64,000 nt of DNA from Streptosporangiaceae bacterium (lineage in GTDB: Bacteria; Actinomycetota; Actinomycetes; Streptosporangiales; Streptosporangiaceae), in contig JAICYD010000008.1 of NCBI GenBank assembly GCA_025934375.1, forward strand, positions 32,975 through 96,974. The letters are read 5' to 3'. The notes under the pieces were generated by a model. That model saw nothing but the letters and a program-made list of their open reading frames with translations, made no database searches and had not been told where the DNA came from. This document shows, one piece after another, positions 1-10,197 of the stretch (within the stretch, counting starts at the first letter, position 1; every line of letters starts with the position of its first letter). The position numbers and the translations under genes are program-made.

Positions 1-132
1 ACCCCCATCGGCGGAGAAGGCACCAAGAAGCTCCGCCACCCCCGCCTCGGCCCCGTCGAGTACGCCCACGTCGTCCTCCAGGTCGCCGACCACCCCGACC
101 ATGTGCTCGTCACCTACTCCCCCGCCCCCTGA
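1..132 (+). CDS. C-terminus of XRE/MmyB-type regulator (partial)
   Basis: The first 43 codons are open in frame 1 and end at a TGA at 130-132. The peptide has the ending typical of actinobacterial helix-turn-helix regulators with an MmyB-like ligand-binding domain: a GTKKLRHPRLGPVEY stretch, then VVLQVADHPDHVLVTYSPAP. The HTH and most of the ligand domain lie outside the window. The family assignment rests on this tail alone, so it is probable rather than certain. Confidence 0.65.
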   Translation, partial: TPIGGEGTKKLRHPRLGPVEYAHVVLQVADHPDHVLVTYSPAP

Positions 133-170
133 CTTCCCTCCGCCGGCAGGCCGCGCGCGCTTCCATGCGT

Positions 171-189
171 AGCATATCGATGTTATGCT
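171..189. promoter_or_regulatory. Inverted repeat upstream of the 229 gene
   Basis: AGCATA (171-176) and TATGCT (184-189) are perfect 6-bp arms around a 7-bp spacer. They lie about 40 bp before the chosen start at 229, in an AT-richer patch. This could be an operator or promoter element. The arms are short and chance is not excluded. Confidence 0.3.
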
Positions 190-228
190 TTATTGACCTT
201 GCTGGCAGCGATGTACCGGGAAGGCAGT

Positions 229-1083
229 ATGGGCGCTTGTGTCACCGGCGAGCAGTGGAATGCCGTCCGTGAGTCCGTCCGCACCACGGCCGGGCGATTC
301 TGCGACCTGGTCGCCTCGGTCCCCGACCCGGCGGCCACGGCATCCGCCGGGTGGACGGTGGCCGACGTCGCCGCGCACGTGACCACCATCTCCTTCCTGA
401 ACACGATGCTGACGGGGGCCGCCGAGCCGCCCTTCGACATGCCGGGCCTGGCCGAGGCGATAGCGGCCACCACCGTTGACACCGTCCACGGCCTCAACGA
501 CCAGGTGATGAGCCACTTCCGCGAGCGCGACGTGCCCCGCCTCCTGGACATGCTGCGCCACCATGTCGATCTCATGCTGACGGCCAGCCAGGACCACGAC
601 CCCGGCGAGACCTTCTCCTGGCTCGGGCAGGCCCGGCCCACGCTGGCCGGGATGTTCGCGCACCTGGTGAACGAGCTGCTCATCCACGGAAACGACATAG
701 CCGGCGCCGTCAAGGTCCCGTGGGCGATGCCCGCCCAGGACGCCGCATTGTTCTTCGACCTCTTCTACGCCGGGCTGGCTAACGGGCAGCAGGGCCGGCT
801 GCTCGACGGCAGCAAGCGGCCGCTGCGGCGGCGCATCGCCGTGGAGTTCCGCTCCGCATACACCACCCCCGTCACGATCGTGGTCCGCGACGGCCAGGTC
901 ACCGCCGAGCCAGCCGGCCCGGGCGCTGACGCCTGGGTGCGGTTCGACCCGGCGACCCTCAACATGATGATGTTCGGCCGCATCAGCAGGCCGCGAGCGG
1001 TCCTGACCAGGAAAATCATCATCGGCGGGCGTCGGCCCTGGCTCATGCCGGCCTTCCTGCGCACCGTCCGCCTCCCGTCCTGA
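229..1083 (+). CDS. Maleylpyruvate isomerase N-terminal (DinB-like) family protein
   Basis: A 284-residue protein of the actinobacterial mycothiol-dependent maleylpyruvate isomerase / TIGR03083-like group. The N-terminal helical bundle is recognised from the GWTVADVAAHV segment, which normally carries a metal-ligand His, and from a second His in the MLRHHVDL helix. The C-terminal third resembles the SCP2-like domain often attached (VRFDPATLNMMMFGR). I prefer the ATG at 229 because GGGAAGG (218-224) precedes it by 4 bases. A TTG at 193 and an ATG at 211 are in-frame alternatives. Family members use mycothiol as thiol cofactor in isomerisation or conjugation, but the substrate here is unknown. 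The gene stands alone, with no catabolic neighbours. Confidence 0.75.
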   Translation: MGACVTGEQWNAVRESVRTTAGRFCDLVASVPDPAATASAGWTVADVAAHVTTISFLNTMLTGAAEPPFDMPGLAEAIAATTVDTVHGLNDQVMSHFRERDVPRLLDMLRHHVDLMLTASQDHDPGETFSWLGQARPTLAGMFAHLVNELLIHGNDIAGAVKVPWAMPAQDAALFFDLFYAGLANGQQGRLLDGSKRPLRRRIAVEFRSAYTTPVTIVVRDGQVTAEPAGPGADAWVRFDPATLNMMMFGRISRPRAVLTRKIIIGGRRPWLMPAFLRTVRLPS

Positions 1084-1218
1084 CGCCGGCTCGCCACCCG
1101 GGAAGCCGGGTCGGCGCCCGTCGGCGCCAGCCCGCACCTCCCCACCAGGCCCGCCCGGCACGCCCGCCAGCATGGTTACACATTGTTATTTTCCATATTG
1201 GTAACTATCCTTGCCTTC

Positions 1219-1813
1219 ATGGAAAGGAACGAGGCTTGGCTCCTTCCGCTGCTGCGGTCACGGGTCACGGGTCACGGGGGCACTGCTGGCCCTCCTCTAC
1301 CTTCACCCCGACCGTGACTACAGCCTGGCCGAGGCGGGAAAGCTGATCGACGCCAGCCCGAAGGTCATGTCCACCGAGGCTGATCGACTGGTGACCGCCG
1401 GGCTGGTCCGCGAGACCAGGCGGGGCACCTTGCGCTTGCTGCGGGCGGAAACCAGCGGCCCGGTTAGCCGTCCGCTGACGGACCTCCTCGCGGTCACCTA
1501 TGGCCCGATGCCCGTCCTCGCCGATCTGCTGTCCGCCGTCCCTGGGGTGGAGGAGGCATATATCTACGGCTCTTGGGCGGCCCGGTACCTTGGCGAGCCC
1601 GGCCCTGTTCCGCACGACGTGGATGTCCTCGTTATCGGCGCCGCAGACGAAGACGACCTTTACGACAAAGCGCGCGAAGCAGAGAACCGGTTGGGACGGG
1701 AGGTCAACATTAGCGCCGTAAACCGGCAATACTGGGAAACCCCGGATCCGGCCGATTCCTTCATGCGCCACGTCCGGGAACGCCCCCTCGTCAAGCTGGA
1801 GCTGTCAACGTGA
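1219..1813 (+). pseudogene. MNT-type nucleotidyltransferase antitoxin with wHTH, frameshifted
   Basis: The downstream frame encodes a winged-helix segment (ALLALLYLHPDRDYSL) and a minimal nucleotidyltransferase core: GSWAARYL, then DVDVLV, the GSx10D-x-D pattern of MNT antitoxins, which AMPylate or neutralise HEPN toxins. The expected N-terminus, MERNEAWLLPLLRSRVTG from ATG 1219, is in another frame and stops soon after. Three tandem TCACGGG copies (1258-1278) sit exactly at the switch, and removing one 7-bp copy joins the two frames perfectly. The gene is therefore frameshifted or phase-variable, unless translation starts at TTG 1211 with an unnatural N-terminus. The stop overlaps the HEPN start as GTGA. 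The upstream sequence (1174-1210) is AT-rich with a GTTAC/GTAAC inverted repeat, a possible autoregulatory site. Confidence 0.75.
1258..1278 (+). repeat. Three tandem copies of TCACGGG
   Basis: Perfect 7-bp units at 1258-1264, 1265-1271 and 1272-1278, inside the 5' end of the MNT gene. Seven is not a multiple of three, so a change of one unit shifts the reading frame. Two units give one continuous MNT frame from ATG 1219. Three units, as seen here, do not. Confidence 0.95.
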
Positions 1814-2397
1814 GATGGAACCAGGGCCGCGTAGTGATCGAGAAGCTGATCGCCGACGGGGAACTGCAGCGAGTCCCGGCAAGTCGCGAGCACGCCGATC
1901 AACTCCTCGTCCAGGCGCGAAAGGACCTCGACAGTGCCCAGGTGCTAGCCGACGCCAACCCCAGGCGAGCGTATGAGAGCCTGTACGACGCGGCGCGAAT
2001 GGCCCTGACTGCCGTCCTGGAAAACGAGGGACTACGCCCTACCATTCGCGGTGGCCACCTCGCGTCGTTTTCCGCAGTCACCGCTTTCCGTTCTAATCAT
2101 GGTGGCGCCGACCTGAGCACTGCCCGGGGTTACGCCTGTGGTGACCATTCGTCGGCGAAGGTTTCCATCTGGTCGAGGACGAGCTTGATGGCCGCGGCCT
2201 GGGCGTCGGGGGGATATCCCCATTTAGCAAGCAGGCGCTTGATGGTGGAGCGGATCTTGGCCCGCACGTCGTCGCGGGACGCCCAGTCGGTGGTGACGTC
2301 GCGGCGCAGCGTGCGGACCAGGTCGCGGGCAATGTCGGCAAGAATGCTTTCGCCCATCTCGGTGACCGCGGACTCGTTTTGCCGGACCGCGTCATAG
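1810..2397 (+). pseudogene. HEPN-domain toxin, C-terminally truncated
   Basis: Starts with GTG in a GTGA overlap with the MNT gene, the usual translational coupling of HEPN/MNT pairs. About 95 residues look like a HEPN helical bundle: HADQLLVQARKDLDSA, then RRAYESLYDAARMAL and LRPTIRGGHLA. After codon ~94 (near 2093) the frame loses all resemblance and runs 268 bp antisense into the 3' end of hsdR, up to 2397. The final HEPN helix, where the R-x4-6-H RNase motif usually lies, is missing. I infer the gene was cut when the restriction locus arrived at this boundary. The product is probably inactive or unstable. Confidence 0.7.
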
Positions 2398-5309
2398 AAG
2401 GCCAGCTCGTCGTTGTTCAGCGGCGGCGAGAACTGCTCGCCGCGCCGCGCGTCTGCCGCTACGTCCTTGGCCAGGGCGACGAGCGCGGCGATGATCTCGG
2501 CGGCGCTCAGGTGCTGGTTGGTGTACTGGCGCATCAACTCCGCGAGCCGGTCAGAGAAGCTGGTCTGGGCCACGATGTTATGCCTCGTCACCTTGCGCAT
2601 TTCGCTTTCGACGAGGCGGCGCAGCGCCTCGATCGCCAGGTGGGGATGGCGCTGCGCGCGCATCCGCTCGATGAACGCCTCGTCCAGGTGCGACAGGTCC
2701 TGGTTTCCGATCCCGGCGGCGGCGTAAATGTCGGTGACGCCGCCCGCCTCGATGGCGCTGGCGGCCAGCGACTTCAGGTAAAGCTCGACGTCCGGCGAGA
2801 CCGTCTCGCCGCGGGCGCGGCGATCCTCGGCGTCGCGCCGCGCCATCATGACGCGGATCTCCTCGAAGAACCTGACGTCACCGCGGAACCCGGCCATGTC
2901 CACGTGGGTGGAGCAGATCGCGTACATGCGCGCCAGCCGGGCCGACGCTTGCCGGAACCTATCCCCCAGCGTCAGCGCGTCCTCGCCTACCTGGTTGCCC
3001 GGCGTGGCCGGCGATCGCAGGAACTCCACCGCGCCCAGCAGGGCGTCCAGGTACGCTTTCGGCCCCGGCAGTGCCCGCGCCGAACGCCAGTCGTAGCCGT
3101 CAAGGATTACGTCGCCGATGACCGCGAGCAGGTTCTTCGCCTCATCGACAGCCCATTCGGCCTTCTGGCCGACCGGCATGCGGGCCTGGTCGGTGGCGGT
3201 GTACTCGGCGAGCGCCGCGTACAGGTTGCCCTCCAGCGGCGCGTACCCGACCAGCAGCCCGCCTTCCTTGTCGCGGAACGTCCGGTTGACCCGCGCCAGG
3301 GCCTGCATCAGCGCCGCCCCGCGCATCGGCTTGTCCACGTACATCGTGTGCAGCGGCGGAGAGTCAAACCCGGTCAGCCACATCGACTGGACGATCACCA
3401 GCTCAAGCTCATCGTCGGGATCCTTCGCGCGCTGCTGGATCACCCGAGTCTGGGCCGGGCGCCGGACGTGCCTGCGGATGTGCGGTTCATCGCCCGGCCC
3501 GCCCGTGTAGACGACCTTGATCTTCCCGGTCCGGTCGTCGTCTGTGCACCAGTCCGGCTTTAGGTCGATAAATCGCGCATACAGGGCGGCGCAGATCTCG
3601 CGGGTGGCGCACACGATCATGCCCTTGCCGGGCACCCCGATGAACTTGGCCATCTGCGCCGAGCGCTGCTCCCAGTGCTTGACGACGTCCGTCGAGAGCT
3701 GCCGGATCCGGTCCGGGGCACCGTACAGGCTGTTCATCGCCAGCACCGCCTGCTTGATGCGCTCACGTTCGGAGTCGTCCAGCCCCACGGTCGCCTCGTC
3801 GGCCCGGTCGTCGATCTCCTCCGGGTCGATGCCCGCGGGCAGGTCGAGTTGGATGAGCCGGCTTTCGTAGAAGACCGGGACGGTCGCGCCGTCGTCGACC
3901 GCCCGGGTCAGGTCGTAGATCGAGATGTAGTCGCCGAAGACCTGGCGGGTGTCCCGCTCGCCGAGCGAGATCGGCGTGCCGGTGAACGCGATGAGCGTGG
4001 CGTGGGGGAGCGCGTCCCGCAGGTGCCGGGCGTATCCGTCGAGGTTGTCATAGTGACTGCGGTGGGCTTCATCGACGATGACCACGATGTTGCGCCGGTC
4101 CGACAGCAGCGGGTGGTCCGCGCCACGCTCCCGCTCTTCCTTGGTGCGGCCGAACTTTTGCAGCGTGGTGAAGACGATCCCGCCGGTCCGCTTGTTCGCC
4201 AGCACCGTGCGCAGCTCATCGCGGGTGGCGATCTGCGAAGGCTTCTCTGGCAGCAGCTCGCTGGCCCAGAACGTGCCGAACAGCTGGTCGTCCAGGTCGG
4301 TCCGGTCGGTGATCACCACGATGGTGGGGTTGCCGAGCGACGGGTGGGTGAGTACCTGGTTGGCGTACAGCTCCATCTCCATCGACTTGCCGGACCCCTG
4401 GGTGTGCCACACCACGCCGGCCCGCCCGTCGCCGCGCACCGCGATGATGGTCTTGCGGATCGCCTCGGCCACCGCGAAATACTGGTGCGGCTTGGCCAGC
4501 AGCTTCGCCAGCCCGTCCTCGGTGCGGGCGAAGGTCACGTATCCGGTCAGCAGGTCAAGGAACCGGTACAGCTCGAAAAGCCCGTTGAGCAGCAGGACGA
4601 GCGGCTGGTCCTCCGACCGCGTCGACGGCTGCTTGACCGGCTCGCCGTACTCATCCACCGTCCACGGCGCGAAGTGCTCGAACGGGGTGAAGGCGGTGCC
4701 ATGCAGCGCCCCCGGCCCGTCGGTCACCACGCACACGACGTTGCACCGGAACGCCAGCGGCAGTTCCTCGACGTACGTCATCAGCTGGGCGTGCGCGGTC
4801 TTCAGGTCGTCGCCCTTGGCGCTGGTCTTCTTCAGCTCGATGATCGCCAGCGGCATCCCGTTGACGTACAGGACGACGTCGAAACGCCGCCGGTGCTCCC
4901 CGTCCACCACCAGCACCTGGTTGGCGGCCAGGTAGTCGTTGTTGCCAGGATCCCGCTTATCGATGAGCCAGATCGTCGGGTTGTGCTCCGCCCCGAAATG
5001 GTCGGTGTAGACGACGCTCCGGATGCCACGCGTCAGGAACTCATGGACCCGGTGATTCTCAGCCCGCGCGTCGCGGGATGTCACCGACAAGACAGCCTTC
5101 GCCGCCTGGTCGACCGCATCCGTCGGCAGGCCGGGATTGATCCGGGCGATCGCGTCGGCTAGCCGCCCCGGAATGATCAGCTCACTCCAGGATTCCCGCT
5201 CCCCCGACCCCGGCCCGATTGCCTTGCCGGTCCGAAACTCCCAGCCAAGCTCTCCCAGCTCATTCAAGACCAGCTCTTCCCAGCCAGCCTCCGCCATCCC
5301 CAAGGGCAT
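2130..5309 (-). CDS. hsdR: Type I restriction enzyme R subunit (HsdR)
   Basis: The motor and nuclease subunit of a type I restriction-modification complex. It translocates DNA using ATP and cuts distant from the HsdS recognition site. From the GTG at 5312 the 1060-residue protein shows an N-terminal PD-(D/E)xK nuclease (FDVV with D145, then E159-L-K161), Walker A QGSGKS near 305-310, DEAH box 414-417, motif III TGTPIS, and motif VI QALARVNRTFR. A helical C-terminal domain follows for binding the methylase core. The length is normal and all catalytic residues are present, so it should be active. The ATG at 5309 overlaps the hsdS stop by one base (TGATG), and GTG 5312 gives a GTGA overlap; either start keeps the gene coupled to hsdS. 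Its 3' end abuts the truncated HEPN gene. Confidence 0.95.
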   Translation of the reverse strand: MPLGMAEAGWEELVLNELGELGWEFRTGKAIGPGSGERESWSELIIPGRLADAIARINPGLPTDAVDQAAKAVLSVTSRDARAENHRVHEFLTRGIRSVVYTDHFGAEHNPTIWLIDKRDPGNNDYLAANQVLVVDGEHRRRFDVVLYVNGMPLAIIELKKTSAKGDDLKTAHAQLMTYVEELPLAFRCNVVCVVTDGPGALHGTAFTPFEHFAPWTVDEYGEPVKQPSTRSEDQPLVLLLNGLFELYRFLDLLTGYVTFARTEDGLAKLLAKPHQYFAVAEAIRKTIIAVRGDGRAGVVWHTQGSGKSMEMELYANQVLTHPSLGNPTIVVITDRTDLDDQLFGTFWASELLPEKPSQIATRDELRTVLANKRTGGIVFTTLQKFGRTKEERERGADHPLLSDRRNIVVIVDEAHRSHYDNLDGYARHLRDALPHATLIAFTGTPISLGERDTRQVFGDYISIYDLTRAVDDGATVPVFYESRLIQLDLPAGIDPEEIDDRADEATVGLDDSERERIKQAVLAMNSLYGAPDRIRQLSTDVVKHWEQRSAQMAKFIGVPGKGMIVCATREICAALYARFIDLKPDWCTDDDRTGKIKVVYTGGPGDEPHIRRHVRRPAQTRVIQQRAKDPDDELELVIVQSMWLTGFDSPPLHTMYVDKPMRGAALMQALARVNRTFRDKEGGLLVGYAPLEGNLYAALAEYTATDQARMPVGQKAEWAVDEAKNLLAVIGDVILDGYDWRSARALPGPKAYLDALLGAVEFLRSPATPGNQVGEDALTLGDRFRQASARLARMYAICSTHVDMAGFRGDVRFFEEIRVMMARRDAEDRRARGETVSPDVELYLKSLAASAIEAGGVTDIYAAAGIGNQDLSHLDEAFIERMRAQRHPHLAIEALRRLVESEMRKVTRHNIVAQTSFSDRLAELMRQYTNQHLSAAEIIAALVALAKDVAADARRGEQFSPPLNNDELAFYDAVRQNESAVTEMGESILADIARDLVRTLRRDVTTDWASRDDVRAKIRSTIKRLLAKWGYPPDAQAAAIKLVLDQMETFADEWSPQA

Positions 5310-6457
5310 CACGTTACATCCCCAACGACTTTCTCCGCCTCCCGCACCCGAATCTCCCCCGACATGAGCCTAGGAAGGAGCGAGTCGCGCAGCTTCGCGA
5401 GAGCGTCGGACTCCCCTAGCGCTGAATCACCGAGGTTTTCAAGTGCAGTAAGCACCGGTCGGAGTCGCTTGGCGCTGTCTCTCGATGGCAGAGTAATTCG
5501 CAGCCCCGAGAGCTGACCGCGGCTGAGTTCTGTTTGCCCTGTGCTGCCTTCGCCAAGAGCCTCGATTTCGGGTTCCGCGCTGAGCATGGCGAATCCTGCA
5601 CAGACGGGATCGATTCTGGTCTCATCGAATCGGACGATAGTCACATGCGAGTCGACAGTACAGGCATCGTCCCGGGTCCAGCGCGCGACACGCCCTAGGG
5701 TTCCCATGCCAGTCGAATTAACCAGTACGTCATTTGGCTTAAGCAGCTTCGCCGGCACAACCTTACCCCCGAGGGTCCACCGGGACGGGCCAAGGCTGAC
5801 TCGACCATCACGAATACATTTCTGATTCAGCACTCGAAGCTGAGACTGATCTTCAGTGTAGTTGGGCGCAATGCCGCGATTGAACAACTCCACAACTGAT
5901 GAGAGTACAAATTCACTCGCACCACCCGAGTTGATGACCTCGCGAAAGTGCGCCCAAGCCAAACTCCGGGCAGTCTTCGCAATCTGATTCTTGACGGCGA
6001 TCTTGTCGTCGAATGCCCCTAGAACTTCAACAATCGAATCCTGACACTTTCGACTTGGCAGCCGAACCGCAATACGATTCATTGCAGCTTGAGTGAGCTT
6101 CGGCTGAGTTGAACCGGAGAGATAGCCGGATATATCTATTCCTACCAGCGCGTATGCCAGATAGCGCACATTAGCCAAATGATTACCCTGAACCACGTGG
6201 GCATGATTATTGACCCAGAATTTTCCAGAAGCCATGAAAGCCACTGGCGTCTTCCGGGTCCGCAGATTCTCTCCATCCTCGGCTATCAGGAGATAATCAC
6301 CATCGAATATATAAGCATCGACGCGATCCACTATTCCCGATGCGCCATAGTACGGATATGATCCAGGCTTACGCTCGCTAGATCGGATCGGCACTCTGAG
6401 CGAGTCAAAGTTGACGATCACATCGCCTAGAAGAAAAGTCTTGAAATCATACATCAT
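5309..6457 (-). CDS. hsdS: Type I restriction specificity subunit (HsdS)
   Basis: The DNA-recognition subunit, 382 residues. It has the usual two target-recognition domains separated by a helical conserved region. TRD1 spans roughly 1-135 and contains [12 protein letters not shown]. The first spacer helix is near [19 protein letters not shown] (135-165). TRD2 runs about 185-345, and the second spacer helix is [12 protein letters not shown] to [11 protein letters not shown]. The region is visibly poorer in GC than hsdM and hsdR (for example 6290-6330), which is common for hsdS and suggests separate horizontal turnover. The start (ATG ATG) overlaps the end of hsdM by 11 bp. The recognition sequence cannot be deduced. 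Confidence 0.93.
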   Translation of the reverse strand: MMYDFKTFLLGDVIVNFDSLRVPIRSSERKPGSYPYYGASGIVDRVDAYIFDGDYLLIAEDGENLRTRKTPVAFMASGKFWVNNHAHVVQGNHLANVRYLAYALVGIDISGYLSGSTQPKLTQAAMNRIAVRLPSRKCQDSIVEVLGAFDDKIAVKNQIAKTARSLAWAHFREVINSGGASEFVLSSVVELFNRGIAPNYTEDQSQLRVLNQKCIRDGRVSLGPSRWTLGGKVVPAKLLKPNDVLVNSTGMGTLGRVARWTRDDACTVDSHVTIVRFDETRIDPVCAGFAMLSAEPEIEALGEGSTGQTELSRGQLSGLRITLPSRDSAKRLRPVLTALENLGDSALGESDALAKLRDSLLPRLMSGEIRVREAEKVVGDVT

Positions 6458-8075
6458 CGAGGCGCTCCAGTTGGGCGCGGACTTCCTTTTCCAAGCGAGA
6501 CGACTCTTCGAAGTGAGCGTAAAGCTCCTTCTTGAGGCGGTCGACCTTTTCCGCTAGGGGTTCTGCGTCGTCATCGGTCGACTCGGGCGCGCCTACGTAG
6601 CGCCCGGGGGTGAGGATGTGCTCGTGGCTGCGGACCTCATCCAGGGTTGCGGAGTAGCAGAAGCCGGGGACGTCCGCGTACTTCAGGCCAGCCAGGCGAG
6701 CCGACTCAGCGCCGCGCCAGGCGTGGTAGGTGCCAGCGATCTTGGCGATGTCGTCGTCGGTGAGGATGCGTTCGGTGCGGTCGACCATCGTGCCCATGGT
6801 GCGGGCGTCGATGAACAGGATGTCGCCGCGCCGGTCGCGCAGCGCCTTCGCGCCCTGGGGTCCCTTGTCCTTGGCGAAGAACCACAGGCAGGCTGGGATC
6901 TGGGTAGTACGGAACAGTTGCGGCGGCAAGGCGATCATGCACGAGATGAGGTCGGCCTCGACCATCGCGGCGCGGATCTCGCCCTCGCCGGACTGCTTAG
7001 ACGACATCGACCCGTTCGCGAGCACCACGCCGGCTGAGCCGCGGTTGCCGAGCTTCCAGATGATGTGCTGCAGCCAGGCGAAGTTGGCGTTGCCGGCCGG
7101 CGGGGTGCCGTACTTCCAGCGTGGGTCGCTGGTCTTGCGCGCCCAGTCGGACATGTTGAACGGCGGATTGGCGAGGATGAAGTCGGCCTTGATGTCGGGG
7201 TGCTTGTCCTCGTAGAACGTGTCCGCCCAGCGGCTGCTCAGGTCCCCGGTGATCCCATGGATGGCCAGGTTCATCTGCGCGAGCCGCCAGGTGCGCTCGT
7301 TGGACTCCTGGCCGTAGACGGCGATGTCGTCACGTCGCCCGCGGTGGGCGAGGACGAACTTCTCCGCCTGCACGAACATGCCACCGGACCCGCAGCACGG
7401 GTCGTAGACGCGACCGGCGTACGGCTCCAGCATCTCGACGAGGACCCTGACTACCGAAGCGGGAGTGTAGAACTCGCCGCCCCGCTTGCCTTCGGCGCGG
7501 GCAAACTTCTCCAGGAAGTACTCATAGACCTCGCCGAGCACGTCGCGGGCCTTTTTGCCTTCGTGCCCGGTGAACCGCGCGTCGCTGATCAGGTCGACCA
7601 GTTCGCCGAGGCGGCGCTGGTCGACGTTGTCGCGGTTGAAGATCTTGGGCAGCACGCCGGTCAGCGCCGCGTTGGTCTGCATGATCGCGTCCATCGCGCC
7701 GTCGATCAGCTGGCCGATGCCGGCGCTCTTAGCTTGCGCCGCCAGGTCATCCCAGCGCGCGCCCTGCGGCACCCAGAAGGCGCCCTCGCGCCGGTACTCG
7801 TCCTCGTCATCCAGGAACTGGCCAAGCTGCGACTCGGGCACCCCGTCGGCGAGAACGTCAGCGCGGATCTGGTCGCGTCGCTCGGCGAAGGCGTCCGACA
7901 CGTACTTGAGGAAGACCAGGCCGAGGACGAAGTCCTTGTACTGCGCCGCGTCCATCGACCCACGTAGCTTGTCGGCTGCCTTCCACAAGGTGGCGTGCAG
8001 GTCCTCCATTGTGGGCATCCCAGGGAGGGTCGCCTGGTTCTTCTTCCGGGCTGGCATCAGGTTCCTATCCGTCAC
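6447..8075 (-). CDS. hsdM: Type I N6-adenine DNA methyltransferase subunit (HsdM)
   Basis: The modification subunit, 542 residues. The N-terminal helical domain (about 25-165) contains the family signature [23 protein letters not shown]-binding motif I is [10 protein letters not shown] (225-234), and catalytic motif IV is NPPF (303-306). Both are intact, so adenine methylation is expected. GTG 8075 forms a GTGA overlap with the preceding gene; an ATG at 8057 is an alternative. It is second in a four-gene operon ordered HTH-methylase fusion, hsdM, hsdS, hsdR. Confidence 0.95.
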   Translation of the reverse strand: MTDRNLMPARKKNQATLPGMPTMEDLHATLWKAADKLRGSMDAAQYKDFVLGLVFLKYVSDAFAERRDQIRADVLADGVPESQLGQFLDDEDEYRREGAFWVPQGARWDDLAAQAKSAGIGQLIDGAMDAIMQTNAALTGVLPKIFNRDNVDQRRLGELVDLISDARFTGHEGKKARDVLGEVYEYFLEKFARAEGKRGGEFYTPASVVRVLVEMLEPYAGRVYDPCCGSGGMFVQAEKFVLAHRGRRDDIAVYGQESNERTWRLAQMNLAIHGITGDLSSRWADTFYEDKHPDIKADFILANPPFNMSDWARKTSDPRWKYGTPPAGNANFAWLQHIIWKLGNRGSAGVVLANGSMSSKQSGEGEIRAAMVEADLISCMIALPPQLFRTTQIPACLWFFAKDKGPQGAKALRDRRGDILFIDARTMGTMVDRTERILTDDDIAKIAGTYHAWRGAESARLAGLKYADVPGFCYSATLDEVRSHEHILTPGRYVGAPESTDDDAEPLAEKVDRLKKELYAHFEESSRLEKEVRAQLERLDDV

Positions 8076-10171
8076 TCTTCGTTACCAACAAGGGACAGTG
8101 TCCCATCAATCAGGCCGTCAATGGCGACCTGGCGCAATTCGTCCAGCGTGTCGATCTCGCGCCGGGCGAGCTGCCGACGCGACTCGATCGCGACCAGCAT
8201 CCGGTCCAGCAGCGCGACCTCGGCATCGGGCAGTAGGATCACGCGGTGATCTTCCATCCGCCGAGCACGGACCGCCCCGGCGGGCCGGGTCCCGCCATCA
8301 GCGGATAGCAGCGCGGCAAGCACGCGGGGCGTGAAGTGCCTTCGCTCCCCCGCCGGTATGCGAAGGATACGCACTGGGGCCTCGACGATCGCGAACCCCG
8401 CATGATCGATCATCACGCACGGTCGGGGATTGACGGTGAGCAGCACATCGCCTGGCTCGGTGAGCATCCCCCGCGGGTACCGGGCGGCAAAGGTAGCCCG
8501 GTCAACTCGGCGCGACCCACTAGGCCGACCGGCCAGCACCTCGTCCGGGCCGATCAGCAGGTGGGTGCCGGTCGACGTGACGTGGGCGGGTTTGATCCGG
8601 GTTCCCGGCCGCATGATGAGCCGGCCAGCGGTGATCAGAGAGGCGAGCGACTCGGCCGGCGTGTTTCGATTCGCGGCGGCCAGCGCCCGAGCCGTAACGT
8701 GCGGACGGCGGCTGACCGCACCCTCGCGGAGCTGATCCAGATCGGCGCCGCACCGTGTCGCCTGGGTCACCCGCGCGGCGGCATCCGCCTGTCGCTCTCG
8801 CTCGCCGATCGGACCCGCCCGGACCAGCAGCGGACGAGGCGGATCAACGAGGTCGGCCACCAGCTTCTCCACTCCGTATGTCCGCCGGTGCGAGACGGGC
8901 CGGTAACCCTCACGCCGCCAGGTGGTGACGTCCTCGACGAGGCCTTCGATCACCTCGTGGGTCAGCTCGCCGGTGGCGACGTCCGCGACGAGCACCCGGC
9001 CGCTCCATCGCGTACCCCGGGCTTGAGTCAGCACCCAGATCGCCGTCTCATAGCCAGGCCGAAAGGGATGCTGGCCACCTGGAAGCCGGATGATCGCCTC
9101 GACCATATCTTCCCTCAGGCGCCGGGCGCGCTCAGTGGCGACCGGCGAGCTAGCGGGCAGGTCGTCGGCCAGGACCTCGGCCGGGCCGAGGACAACCGCG
9201 AAGCGGCCAGGCTTCAACCGGACAGCGATTTCGTCGAGCGCTTCCAGCGCGGCGATGCCGTCACGCTCGCGCGTAGGGGTGTACGGAAGCTGCGTCACGA
9301 TAACGTCCGGATCGCCGACGCTGTCGGGCAGCATAGCCGCGCCGCGAATGTCGCAGTCCCACGGTTGGATACCACGAACTGCCAGGCGACGCCGGGTAAG
9401 CCGGGCAAGGCCCTGATCAGCCTCGGCCCCCGCCACCACCGGCTCCGCATCGGGACCCAGGACATCCACGACGGCCGCGAGCAGATCGCCGGAACCCGCC
9501 GTGAGGTCGGCCACCATGAGGGTTCCGGCACGCCGGGCGATCTCCCGGGCGCCGGACAGCTCGGCGATGAGCTGGGCGAGCAGTGGCGACACCACGGCGG
9601 TCGCCCCGGCCGCCGCCACGCCACCGCCGAGCCGGTGCCGCACCGCGAGCACCCGCTCGAACGCGCTCTCACAGGTCCACGCGGCGTCGATGAGATCGTC
9701 CACCGTGCTGACTAGCCAGGCCGACGGGCGGGGGATCGCCCTGATCTCGGCCAGTAGCCGCTGGTTATCGGGGTCCACGGTGACTGCCAGCTCGCGGATC
9801 TTCCCGATGAGATCATGCGCCTCGTCATCGAGCCGCCCGGCTTCGTTGGAGAGGCGGCGCAGGCAGACCAGGGCCGTTACTGCCGCCAGGAAGTCTCCGT
9901 TGTAGTAGACGGCCCGCTCAGTGAGCGCGTGGAGGCAAACGCCTATCTCCATGTCCTCGCGCGTCGTCTTGTGCTTGCCGGTGCTGGTGAGCCAGTCGAC
10001 TACTTCGCGCGGGTCATACAGCTCCCGCGTGGCATCCCCGCCGACAGGACTCGGGAAGCCCAGGTCCCGGCTGATCCAGGCATTGACTACCGGGCGCCGG
10101 ACTCCGGCTACCACGGCGACGGCAGCCTTGGACATCAAGGCGGCCGGCATGATCCCGATCCTGGTCGTCAT
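8072..10171 (-). CDS. HTH + degenerate N6-methylase + specificity-like fusion, first gene of RM operon
   Basis: A 699-residue protein leading the restriction operon. Residues about 12-62 look like a helix-turn-helix ([17 protein letters not shown], then the wing and [10 protein letters not shown]), as in Streptomyces N-6 DNA methylases that carry an N-terminal HTH. The middle is an HsdM-type Rossmann fold with motif [10 protein letters not shown] (222-230). The catalytic motif IV position reads TQLPY (293-297) instead of NPPF/Y, so the essential Asn is missing. The last ~200 residues resemble an HsdS half: a TRD-like segment, then a long helix near 655-690. It could be a non-catalytic DNA-binding partner, a regulator of the RM operon, or an unusual methylase. 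Its stop overlaps hsdM (GTGA), implying co-expression. Confidence 0.8.
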   Translation of the reverse strand: MTTRIGIMPAALMSKAAVAVVAGVRRPVVNAWISRDLGFPSPVGGDATRELYDPREVVDWLTSTGKHKTTREDMEIGVCLHALTERAVYYNGDFLAAVTALVCLRRLSNEAGRLDDEAHDLIGKIRELAVTVDPDNQRLLAEIRAIPRPSAWLVSTVDDLIDAAWTCESAFERVLAVRHRLGGGVAAAGATAVVSPLLAQLIAELSGAREIARRAGTLMVADLTAGSGDLLAAVVDVLGPDAEPVVAGAEADQGLARLTRRRLAVRGIQPWDCDIRGAAMLPDSVGDPDVIVTQLPYTPTRERDGIAALEALDEIAVRLKPGRFAVVLGPAEVLADDLPASSPVATERARRLREDMVEAIIRLPGGQHPFRPGYETAIWVLTQARGTRWSGRVLVADVATGELTHEVIEGLVEDVTTWRREGYRPVSHRRTYGVEKLVADLVDPPRPLLVRAGPIGERERQADAAARVTQATRCGADLDQLREGAVSRRPHVTARALAAANRNTPAESLASLITAGRLIMRPGTRIKPAHVTSTGTHLLIGPDEVLAGRPSGSRRVDRATFAARYPRGMLTEPGDVLLTVNPRPCVMIDHAGFAIVEAPVRILRIPAGERRHFTPRVLAALLSADGGTRPAGAVRARRMEDHRVILLPDAEVALLDRMLVAIESRRQLARREIDTLDELRQVAIDGLIDGTLSLVGNEE

Positions 10172-10197
10172 GCCCCTACAGTAATTTTCTGGTTGGT

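Noticed and set aside
1211..1280. TTG 1211 as the true start of the MNT gene
   Set aside because: It keeps a continuous frame, but residues 1-22 (SWKGTRLGSFRCCGHG) are not like the family, while the frame from ATG 1219 matches it up to the 7-bp repeat.
2379..5162. Long plus-strand frames opposite hsdR (for example 2379-3563 and 3675-5162)
   Set aside because: They are antisense to a gene with full HsdR motifs and encode Arg/Gly/His-rich sequence typical of high-GC shadow frames.
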